Source: Paenibacillus selenitireducens (GTDB lineage Bacteria; Bacillota; Bacilli; Paenibacillales; Paenibacillaceae). Taken from it: a stretch of DNA of 64,000 nucleotides. Of this stretch, positions 57,960 to 64,000 are shown piece by piece. A program made the position numbers and the translations under genes. The notes beneath the pieces are model-generated. The model saw only the letters and a list, made by a program, of their open reading frames with translations, was not told the origin of the DNA and did not search any database. Position 1 is the first letter of the stretch; each line of letters opens with the position of its first letter. The stretch lies in contig NZ_MSZX01000014.1 of assembly GCF_002021565.1 (NCBI RefSeq), forward strand, positions 62,027-126,026, read 5' to 3'.

Positions 57960-58603
57960 ATGTAATTCTCCTTATTGTTTGGGGTCACTTTCACCATAAG
58001 CTCTTCTCTTGCCCCAATTAACCAAGGATGAACTAATTTCAATTTTTCTCGTTGTTCCCAGATTGTGTCTAAATAGATCAGAATGGCTTGATCCATCTCA
58101 AGTGCATTCACCTTATCTCTCATTTCCTGTAAATAGGCATGTTCCCCTGGTAAATTCCATGAGATCTTATCCGATACAAATAAAATCTTATCTACCATGC
58201 TTGCCTGAGGTTTATGCGTTGTATGACTTTCGATCGCATTCAGGATGTCAGGGTTTGTGATTTCAAATATTTCCTCAGCCATAGCCTTGGAAAGTTTCTG
58301 GTGAACACTCCTTGCATATTGACGTTCATCATCAAGAATTTCAATTGAAAGACCTTCAGCCAACTGCAACATTCTAGGGACAGGAATGACATTACTAATA
58401 TCATGAAGAAGAGCCGCTTGTACGACTATATCAGCAATACTCGCATCATAGAGCTCCGCAATTCGCTGGGCTTCACGAGCTACCTGTAGGGTATGATCCA
58501 GTGTTCTTATATCCTGATGCAAAGTGAAGAAAACCGTCACATCATCCTGAACAGTTCCTGTTAGCTTAAACCCTTCACAATAGGGTTGCAGAATTGAATT
58601 CAT
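57941..58603 (-). CDS. HD-domain hydrolase (YqeK-like)
   Basis: A 220-residue HD-superfamily protein. Ligands are the His of LDHTLQVAREAQRIAELY, the HD pair of QAALLHDISNVI (about residue 68) and the later SHTTHKPQASMVDKILFVSD with the terminal Asp. The arrangement HTLQVA ... LLHDI ... HT resembles YqeK, which hydrolyses diadenosine tetraphosphate. The C-terminal extension after SDKISW is longer than usual. It overlaps the start of a Nudix gene, a family with related substrates. Confidence 0.82.
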   Translation of the reverse strand: MNSILQPYCEGFKLTGTVQDDVTVFFTLHQDIRTLDHTLQVAREAQRIAELYDASIADIVVQAALLHDISNVIPVPRMLQLAEGLSIEILDDERQYARSVHQKLSKAMAEEIFEITNPDILNAIESHTTHKPQASMVDKILFVSDKISWNLPGEHAYLQEMRDKVNALEMDQAILIYLDTIWEQREKLKLVHPWLIGAREELMVKVTPNNKENYICTIFV

Positions 58604-58645
58604 GAGATTACCTCCGCTGAACGAGTTATCGTCTCGAACAATCTT

Positions 58646-59344
58646 TTAATTTCCTAAAAAGATGGGTGTAATTTCTGTTTCGGTAACTTGCTGATTCACA
58701 TAAGACACTTGATAGGCCTTCGCTAACGCTCTTGAACTAATCACTTTGAAGATCTGATCCTCCTGATAATGTACCGCTACACCATCATCCATCGCAATGC
58801 CATTCCCTATTTTTTGCTCCTGTAATAATCGATGATAACTCGATCTTCTATCCACCTCTTCATCATAATGAGGACAACTACTTCCCTTTAGAAAACCCAG
58901 ACATTCGAGCCGCGTAAGTTCACCAGGTATTGAATCTGTTACCCCTTCTTGAAACCAACAGATCGAACCCGCACTTAACCCTGCTAATACCACGTCATTT
59001 TCCCATGCTTTTCGGATGTATTGATCTACTTTCCACGCTTTCCATAGAAGCAGCATATTCTTTGTGTTCCCGCCACCCACATACAGAATGTCCTTATCCA
59101 ATAGGTAATCTTCAAGGTCCTTGGGTGTGTTTTGAAAAAGTGATAGATGCGACGGAACACAATCATATGCGCTGAAAGCTTTATAAAACCCTTGAATATA
59201 ACCTTCTGCATCTCCACTTGCTGTTGGAATAAAGCACACTTTGGGACGTGCAGAATGCGATTGTTGTAAAATATACGTATCTAGCAGCGGATTCTCTGGT
59301 TCCTGGGAAAACCCTCCGCCCCCCATGGCAATGATTTGCTTCAA
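58646..59344 (-). CDS. Peptidase E-like protein (S51 family, YgaJ-like)
   Basis: A 232-residue S51 family protein. The N-terminus MKQIIAMGGGGFSQEPENPL is the hallmark of the YgaJ group, YVGGGNTKNML the substrate loop, and LAGLSAGSICWF holds the nucleophile Ser (about residue 117). Peptidase E cleaves dipeptides with N-terminal Asp; Bacillus versions are less studied. TTG at 59344 matches this canonical start and lies 9 bases after AAGGAG, better than the ATG that abuts it. Confidence 0.86.
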   Translation of the reverse strand: MKQIIAMGGGGFSQEPENPLLDTYILQQSHSARPKVCFIPTASGDAEGYIQGFYKAFSAYDCVPSHLSLFQNTPKDLEDYLLDKDILYVGGGNTKNMLLLWKAWKVDQYIRKAWENDVVLAGLSAGSICWFQEGVTDSIPGELTRLECLGFLKGSSCPHYDEEVDRRSSYHRLLQEQKIGNGIAMDDGVAVHYQEDQIFKVISSRALAKAYQVSYVNQQVTETEITPIFLGN

Positions 59345-59378
59345 ATGGATCATCTCCTTAAGAAATCAATCACTTACA

Positions 59379-59885
59379 TTAAGTCGGATTTTTAGGCGTT
59401 GGTACTGCAGGATTATTATCTCCGCCCATACGTCTTCGTGATGTCTCCATCCTGCCTACTGCAGGGACATGTTTTCCAGCTTTTGCTAACCCAAATGCAG
59501 GCATGTTCCCATAGATACATTCATATTGACCGGGTTGTATCTTATAGGTCTCATGGAAAATACCCACCGTCCCGTCGGTTCCCACGGATTTGTTGAATTT
59601 CTTCCAAGCCTCTAGATGAATTCCACCCCTTGCATACTTCTCTAGCTGCTCATAGGTTTTCCAATACTGTATTAACGTAACGCCTCTCCAATTCCATGAA
59701 AACTCCGTACTAATAAACCCAATGTCCGGGTTTTGATATAGCTCTTTAACCATAGGACCCATTGCTTTGGCCACAGGTATCCATTTATGAAATGCCATCA
59801 ACCGATTCACCCTCATGCCAATAATAAACACGACAAATGAACCATCCATTTCTGCTGAAAAACGACCAGGGAATACTTTCGCCAT
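59379..59885 (-). CDS. DUF4188 family protein
   Basis: A 168-residue protein assigned to DUF4188, a dimeric alpha-beta barrel (monooxygenase-like) family. Landmarks are GSFVVFIIGMRVNRLMAFHK, VAKAMGPMVKELYQNPDIGF, SWNWRGVTLIQYWKTYEQLE and HETYKIQPGQYECIYGNMPA. Relatives include phenylacetaldoxime dehydratase-like haem proteins, but the reaction of DUF4188 is not known. Start MAKVFPGRF follows AGGAGAG. It is followed by the S51 gene at 34 bases. Confidence 0.78.
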   Translation of the reverse strand: MAKVFPGRFSAEMDGSFVVFIIGMRVNRLMAFHKWIPVAKAMGPMVKELYQNPDIGFISTEFSWNWRGVTLIQYWKTYEQLEKYARGGIHLEAWKKFNKSVGTDGTVGIFHETYKIQPGQYECIYGNMPAFGLAKAGKHVPAVGRMETSRRRMGGDNNPAVPTPKNPT

Positions 59886-59945
59886 CGCAATCTCTCCTAT
59901 TTTATTAAATCTCCATATCATGTCTCAAAGATTAGAAATATTAGT

Positions 59946-60443
59946 TTATGAGCTCACGCAGATTTGCTTAATGTACGCCTTGATCCGTAATGCAACCTCC
60001 TCAGGAGATAACACACTCGTATCTATTAAAGGCATTGCGGGATCAAAGGATTGCTCTGCATTCATCACAATCCAATGATTAAATTCTTGATGATCTTGGA
60101 TGGATTGATCATCCCACCCTCTAGCTCTCAAGCGAGTCTCGCGAACTTCATCACTACAATGCAAACCAATATAATAGACTCTAAAATGATCCTTAAGGTC
60201 AACTTTGTCAAACTCCCATGGCAAAAAGGTACCACACAATATCGTCATTCGCTGGTTTAGAGCCATTTGGTGTGCGACATGGATCCATATGTTTTTGATT
60301 TTATCCCAATCATCTACGGGACCCCATAACGCATCTAGATCCAGAACAACATGTTCAGGGCATTCCCTGTATAATTCTGTTATCACTCTAGTCTTACCTG
60401 AACCGGAGGCACCGGTGATTAGAAATAACGGTGTTTGATTCAC
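59946..60443 (-). CDS. P-loop nucleotide kinase-like protein
   Basis: A 165-residue P-loop protein. Walker A is LITGASGSGKTRVITEL (residues about 8-24), and a DLDALWG motif follows at the second strand (about residue 36). WDDQSIQDHQEFNHWI near 110-125 and LRARGW resemble the lid of small-molecule kinases such as chloramphenicol phosphotransferase-like and gluconate-kinase-like enzymes. The start is GTG at 60443 with a weak site (GGGATGAA). It is followed by a DUF4188 gene. Substrate unknown. Confidence 0.76.
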   Translation of the reverse strand: MNQTPLFLITGASGSGKTRVITELYRECPEHVVLDLDALWGPVDDWDKIKNIWIHVAHQMALNQRMTILCGTFLPWEFDKVDLKDHFRVYYIGLHCSDEVRETRLRARGWDDQSIQDHQEFNHWIVMNAEQSFDPAMPLIDTSVLSPEEVALRIKAYIKQICVSS

Positions 60444-60458
60444 TTCATCCCGTCCTTA

Positions 60459-60935
60459 TCAAGAATTACGTTGTACATAGTTCTCGATCTGTTTTTTATG
60501 GTGCTCGTCGTGCGGAACAAATCCTATTAAGTACTCCCGAATGCTAAATTTATTCTGATCGCCATCCAGATATTCTTGTACGTACTCCTCTTCACTTAAT
60601 CCGGAGATATCATGGATAATCTTCGTTCTGTAATCTACGAATTGCTGAACAATTCCCTCTTTTGTTTGGGTCTTCGCATACTCTCTAGCATTCGCATTAA
60701 ACTCGTCAAAATTCAAATGCCTTACTGTTAAAGGCTTTTTCTGTTTAATCTTTTCAATGGCTTCCTCGTAAAAATATTTATCCCACAGCATAATATGGCT
60801 AATAACATCTTTTAATGACCATTTCCCTTCTTCTAATGATGAATTCCAATGAGCTTCATCCAGATCATTCAGTGTCATGACATAGGGAATAAACGATTTG
60901 AATTCTTCTATCATTTCTATCGTATTAGGCATCAT
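60459..60935 (-). CDS. DinB-like protein (DfsB family type)
   Basis: A 158-residue four-helix DinB-superfamily protein. It has KWSLKDVISHIMLWDKYFYE (first metal His) and FVPHDEHHKKQIENYV (two His) at the C-terminus. The arrangement HDEHHKKQI is common in a ClbS/DfsB-like DinB subgroup; ClbS protects producers against colibactin by cyclopropane hydrolysis, but that link is only by family resemblance. The first ATG of a pair follows AAGGAGATATAC. It precedes the P-loop kinase gene by 15 bases. Confidence 0.82.
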   Translation of the reverse strand: MMPNTIEMIEEFKSFIPYVMTLNDLDEAHWNSSLEEGKWSLKDVISHIMLWDKYFYEEAIEKIKQKKPLTVRHLNFDEFNANAREYAKTQTKEGIVQQFVDYRTKIIHDISGLSEEEYVQEYLDGDQNKFSIREYLIGFVPHDEHHKKQIENYVQRNS

Positions 60936-61050
60936 GTATATCTCCTTCACTATTCAAATAGATCTTTGGTATGTAAGATATTCTCCAGAAAAGACCATTT
61001 CCCTGTGGCGAATTGTTAAAATTTCTCAACGAATTCGCCCTTATAAACAG

Positions 61051-61089
61051 AAAAGCTCCGCTCTTCCTTTATCATCGAAAGAGCGGAGC
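61051..61089 (-). terminator. Intrinsic terminator of the PhyH-HEAT gene
   Basis: GCTCCGCTCTT and AAGAGCGGAGC form a perfect 11-bp stem; TTTTCTG follows on the minus strand, 24 bases past the stop. Confidence 0.9.
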
Positions 61090-61112
61090 CTCATAATAGC
61101 AATCAAATCTAG

Positions 61113-62672
61113 TTAGAACGTGCTCGCTTTACTTGTATCTGGACACCATCTGGAAGTACGGTAATACCGGATCAAAGCATCAACCGCTTCTGCTGTCCGA
61201 AGATGGGTAAGCGCCTCTGACGCGTAGGCTCTTACATAACGATCTTTGCTGTTAAGCGCTTTCTCCAAAGATCGGACAACTTGTAATGCATCCCCTTCTT
61301 TACCGATGCGCAGCAGAGACAGCGCTGCCGTATAACCAAGCTTATTTGTGATATAGCTTTGCATGTTTTCATACATATCATTCGATTTGGTCTGATCATC
61401 CGTTTCGTCGCACAGAGAATCTACTAATGCTCTCGACAAGGCCGGAACGGCTTCGCCTCCTACATTTCCAATCATACCCAGTGCTTCGATTGCATTCCGA
61501 CGAACCCAATCGCTCTCATCCTGCAATCGCACTATTAGCGCTGGTACAGCATCGTTTTCTGCCGATCCAATCATACCGAGCACGAAAGCAGCTAGCGCTC
61601 TTCGCTTCTCGTCTGCATGCTCCAATACCTGAAGCAACCCGGGAATCGCATGGGTTGATGTGCCTTGCAAACCGTATGCAGCTCTCTCGGCTACCTGCGT
61701 CGTCCCTTTTGTGAGATGCTCGAGCAACTCCTCAACGCCTTTTGTCCCCATATGCCCGAGTGCATAAGCAGCGTTCAACGCCGTCGTTTCTATATCGTTC
61801 AATAGAAGCCCCAGCGCAGGCACCAAAGAATCTCCCGTTTCCCCTAACAGCCCTAATTCGTCAGCTGCCTGCGCACGAACGGACTCCTTGTCGGACAGCA
61901 GCCCTTGTTTCAATTCGGATAATTTCGCATCATCCACAGGTGAATTATCTTGACATAAAGTGCGTTCTCCTCGCAACCAGTCCCATACGTCCTTCCATAG
62001 ATTCAAATGGACAGACGGTGTTCCAGCAGGCACGACCATTTCCTGGCTTTGATGATTCCAGCTTGGATATTCCGGTGCACGCAGTCGGACAAACTGGAAC
62101 TTGAGCATGTAACGATCCAAGTCAGACACGTTGAGCGAAGCTTTATGCCACAAATCGAAATGCACCAAGACCATGGTACCCGCTTTGCCGGTTGGCAACA
62201 GCGTCTCTCCGCGATCGCCGATAAATTTCTCGTAATATTGCGTGCCGGGCATGATCGCGGTAGGTCCCATATCCTCGGTTATGTCTTGTGTATAATAGAA
62301 AATCATCGCCCACCAAGGCCGGTGGTTTCGCATGGAGGACCAGTAGCCATCTTTGTGCCATTGCCCCCCACCCGGTAGTTGGTTTCCAGGTTGGTTATAA
62401 TGACAGTGCCGATGCGGATGCATATAGTAGTCGGGTCCCAGAACGCTCGTTAAGGCACCCTTTACCACCGGCGTATCGAAAAACTCCATTATCGAAGGAA
62501 CCCGAGGTAATATGTTATTGCCTGGATTGCCTTCTTCATGTAAAACATGATAGATCTGATCCATGGTGTCTTGATGAAGCTGTGTTGGCAAGTCATTCTG
62601 CAATACCAGGTAGCCCTTGGTTATGAATTGCATCATTTGTTCATCTGTCAACAAATTTTTACGATCCAACAT
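61113..62672 (-). CDS. PhyH-type Fe(II)/2-oxoglutarate dioxygenase fused to HEAT repeats
   Basis: A 519-residue two-part protein. Residues 1-240 form a phytanoyl-CoA dioxygenase-like double-stranded beta helix; iron ligands are the HxD of GGQWHKDGYWSS (about 104-115) and the His of VHFDLWHKASLN (about 172-183), with MPGTQYYEKF before it. Residues about 250-519 are at least six HEAT-type repeats (RAQAADELGLLGE, TALNAAYALGHMG, RRALAAFVLGMIG, VRRNAIEALGMIG). HEAT repeats bind proteins, suggesting a targeted hydroxylase. Divergent from an AraC-cupin regulator. Confidence 0.88.
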   Translation of the reverse strand: MLDRKNLLTDEQMMQFITKGYLVLQNDLPTQLHQDTMDQIYHVLHEEGNPGNNILPRVPSIMEFFDTPVVKGALTSVLGPDYYMHPHRHCHYNQPGNQLPGGGQWHKDGYWSSMRNHRPWWAMIFYYTQDITEDMGPTAIMPGTQYYEKFIGDRGETLLPTGKAGTMVLVHFDLWHKASLNVSDLDRYMLKFQFVRLRAPEYPSWNHQSQEMVVPAGTPSVHLNLWKDVWDWLRGERTLCQDNSPVDDAKLSELKQGLLSDKESVRAQAADELGLLGETGDSLVPALGLLLNDIETTALNAAYALGHMGTKGVEELLEHLTKGTTQVAERAAYGLQGTSTHAIPGLLQVLEHADEKRRALAAFVLGMIGSAENDAVPALIVRLQDESDWVRRNAIEALGMIGNVGGEAVPALSRALVDSLCDETDDQTKSNDMYENMQSYITNKLGYTAALSLLRIGKEGDALQVVRSLEKALNSKDRYVRAYASEALTHLRTAEAVDALIRYYRTSRWCPDTSKASTF

Positions 62673-62816
62673 GATCACTCACTCTCTTCATTTCAACTTC
62701 TTTCGGTAATTATTGTAACAATTCATCTCATTGATGTATTTACATAAATGTCCGTGTTTTGTACAATCGTCATGTTACTGACCATTCCTATATGCGAAAG
62801 GAAGTTGAATAAGAAA

Positions 62817-63689
62817 ATGGATTTCGCAGCTTTTCATCCCTATGTGAGTTATGCCACACGTTACCCATTTTCCAAAGGACAAGAGAGCTTAAATCGTCAT
62901 TGTTACTCTTCATCACTCTATTTAATCAGTGAGGGATATGGACTGGTACGCACCTGCGACCGCACATACCCAACCGTTCCGGGGTCCCTCGTGTATATTC
63001 CGGCAGGTCAGCCTCACGATTGGATAGCCGACAGCCATGATCCGATGGTTCATGTTTGCTGTTATTTCGATTGGGTTCACGTGGATCGCCGGGCATATTT
63101 CAGCCATCCCAGCGTGATTTGTTATGATGCCACTCAACTGGTACCAGCCTTAATCGGTCCCGCTTTCCCTTTGATGATTCCTGAGCATGTCAAAGTAGAG
63201 AAGCTTCAGGTATGGAAAGACTTTTTCCAAAAATTTTATACCGAAAACCAATACCCGAACGAACACACCTACATTCGCAATGTTAAGAACCAAAGCTATT
63301 TTCTACAGTTTATTGAGTTTTTCCTTACTTTCGTCCTCAAAGACGACCAATTTCCGGACCAGCGGATGTATAAGCTTTTGGAACGACTAGATCAGGATCT
63401 GGTGCATGGCCATTTGCAGCCCTTGGAATCCTACTACAAGGAACTCCGAATAAGCCGCGGCTATTTCTTTGAGCTGTTCAAGAATGCAACGGGCTTGCCG
63501 CCCACGCAGTATATTAACCGATTCCGCATCCATCGTACGATGGATGATTTACGCAATACAAATATCAGCATCACGGAGATCGCCTATAAACACGGCTTCT
63601 CTTCCGTACATTACTTCTCTAAGCTTTTCCGTCAATTGAACGGTCAGTCTCCACGGAAGTACCGGGAAGATCGAAATGATTTCCTATAA
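62817..63689 (+). CDS. AraC-family regulator with cupin sensor domain
   Basis: A 290-residue transcription regulator. Residues about 20-110 form a cupin-type ligand pocket (RTYPTVPGSLVYIPAGQPHD, HVCCYFDWVHV), and the last 100 residues are the two-HTH AraC domain (YYKELRISRGYFFELFKNAT, ISITEIAYKHGFSSVHYFSK), ending SPRKYRED. Start at ATG 62817 follows AAAGGAAG at 13 bases; the TTG at 62805 is an alternative. It is divergent from the PhyH-HEAT gene, 144 bases away, and probably controls it. Confidence 0.9.
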   Translation: MDFAAFHPYVSYATRYPFSKGQESLNRHCYSSSLYLISEGYGLVRTCDRTYPTVPGSLVYIPAGQPHDWIADSHDPMVHVCCYFDWVHVDRRAYFSHPSVICYDATQLVPALIGPAFPLMIPEHVKVEKLQVWKDFFQKFYTENQYPNEHTYIRNVKNQSYFLQFIEFFLTFVLKDDQFPDQRMYKLLERLDQDLVHGHLQPLESYYKELRISRGYFFELFKNATGLPPTQYINRFRIHRTMDDLRNTNISITEIAYKHGFSSVHYFSKLFRQLNGQSPRKYREDRNDFL

Positions 63690-63749
63690 TGATGTGCACA
63701 CTTTAGAATGAATACCTTCACAAATCTAGTAATGACAGAGATTTCGCCA

Positions 63750-63998
63750 TTACTCTTTTCCCCATACTTTAAATATCTCTTTCAATTCATTGGATGTATT
63801 TATTATAAAATCATTCACTACCTTTTCATGAAAGTAGATCGGTTCAATCTTTGGTTCATTCTTCTCATCTTGAAGCCAATGCAGCTTGGAATCTCTGTAT
63901 TTACTAACTTCTGTCTCTGTAACGAACGGGTCGATCGAAAAAGCTCTAGCACTTTTCAATTTGGTAAAGACATTTTCGGACCATTGCCCGGATCTCAT
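63750..63998 (-). CDS. Protein of unknown function, partial
   Basis: An open frame of 82 residues that reaches the window edge, so the true start may lie outside. The sequence (SARAFSIDPFVTETEVSKYR, LHWLQDEKNEPKIEPIYFHE, DFIINTSNELKEIFKVWGKE) is hydrophilic and helical, without any motif I recognise. It converges with the AraC-cupin gene, 60 bases apart. Confidence 0.5.
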   Translation of the reverse strand: MRSGQWSENVFTKLKSARAFSIDPFVTETEVSKYRDSKLHWLQDEKNEPKIEPIYFHEKVVNDFIINTSNELKEIFKVWGKE

Positions 63999-64000
63999 AA

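Noticed and set aside
1-64000. Integron-like cassette array, given many one-strand small genes
   Set aside because: No integrase gene and no repeated attC-like elements between genes were seen; intergenic sequences differ and many genes overlap, which cassettes do not.
1-64000. CRISPR array, tRNA or rRNA genes
   Set aside because: No regularly spaced repeats and no cloverleaf or rRNA-like sequence was noticed on either strand; a dedicated scan was not possible here.

Overview
The window looks like chromosomal DNA of a low-to-moderate GC, endospore-former-type Firmicute, most likely Paenibacillus or a close relative. The grounds are strong GGAGG-type ribosome binding sites, sigma-A-like promoters (TTGACA / TATAAT), frequent TTG and GTG starts, many intrinsic terminators, a YfiT-type DinB protein and Bacillales-type families (DUF3891, DUF2785, UPF0489, DUF4184, DUF3221). 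No rRNA, tRNA, CRISPR array, phage module or intact insertion sequence was recognised.

Layout. 1-10.4 kb: almost entirely minus-strand small genes (isochorismatase fragment, GNATs, GrpB, Nudix, DUF3891, ANT-like nucleotidyltransferase, VOC, UPF0489), then a DinB-VOC-DUF3221 lipoprotein-methyltransferase operon. 10.5-14.9 kb: a carbohydrate-type ABC uptake operon (two permeases, a HlyD/MFP-like adaptor, a solute-binding lipoprotein). 15-17.3 kb: a CGNR-like zinc-finger gene overlapping a second-type methionine aminopeptidase, divergent from proC. 17.3-25.8 kb: hydrolase, GNATs, HAD phosphatase, streptothricin-acetyltransferase-like gene, ROK-kinase remnant, MocR regulator divergent from a GNAT, twin P-loop ATPase, pentapeptide protein. 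25.8-37.8 kb: VOC, DUF2785, methyltransferases, Nudix, APH-like kinase, an AT-rich patch with a duplicated GNAT 3' end, two MFS exporters, an AraC/GyrI-like regulator and a TetR regulator. 37.9-61 kb: a long minus-strand series of Nudix, DinB, GNAT, VOC, APH-like kinase, HD and membrane-protein genes, with a broken DJ-1/PfpI gene, a truncated VanW gene and a GNAT-methyltransferase fusion. 61-64 kb: a PhyH-type dioxygenase fused to HEAT repeats, divergent from an AraC-cupin regulator, and a partial gene.

How the genes relate. About half of the ~85 genes belong to a few families that modify, sanitise or export small molecules: roughly twelve GNAT genes, seven Nudix, five VOC, four DinB, four class I methyltransferases, three APH-fold kinases and two HD hydrolases. 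They lie mostly on one strand, singly or in short overlapping operons, each with its own strong ribosome binding site. Several broken or partial genes among them (ROK, GNAT, VanW, DJ-1) indicate ongoing gene turnover. Actual substrates cannot be read from the sequence. Regulator-target pairs that can be proposed from geometry are TetR with the 14-TM exporter, MocR with the divergent GNAT, and AraC-cupin with the PhyH-HEAT gene.

Starts were placed by ribosome binding site position and often lie inside the longest open frame; alternatives are noted in the entries.
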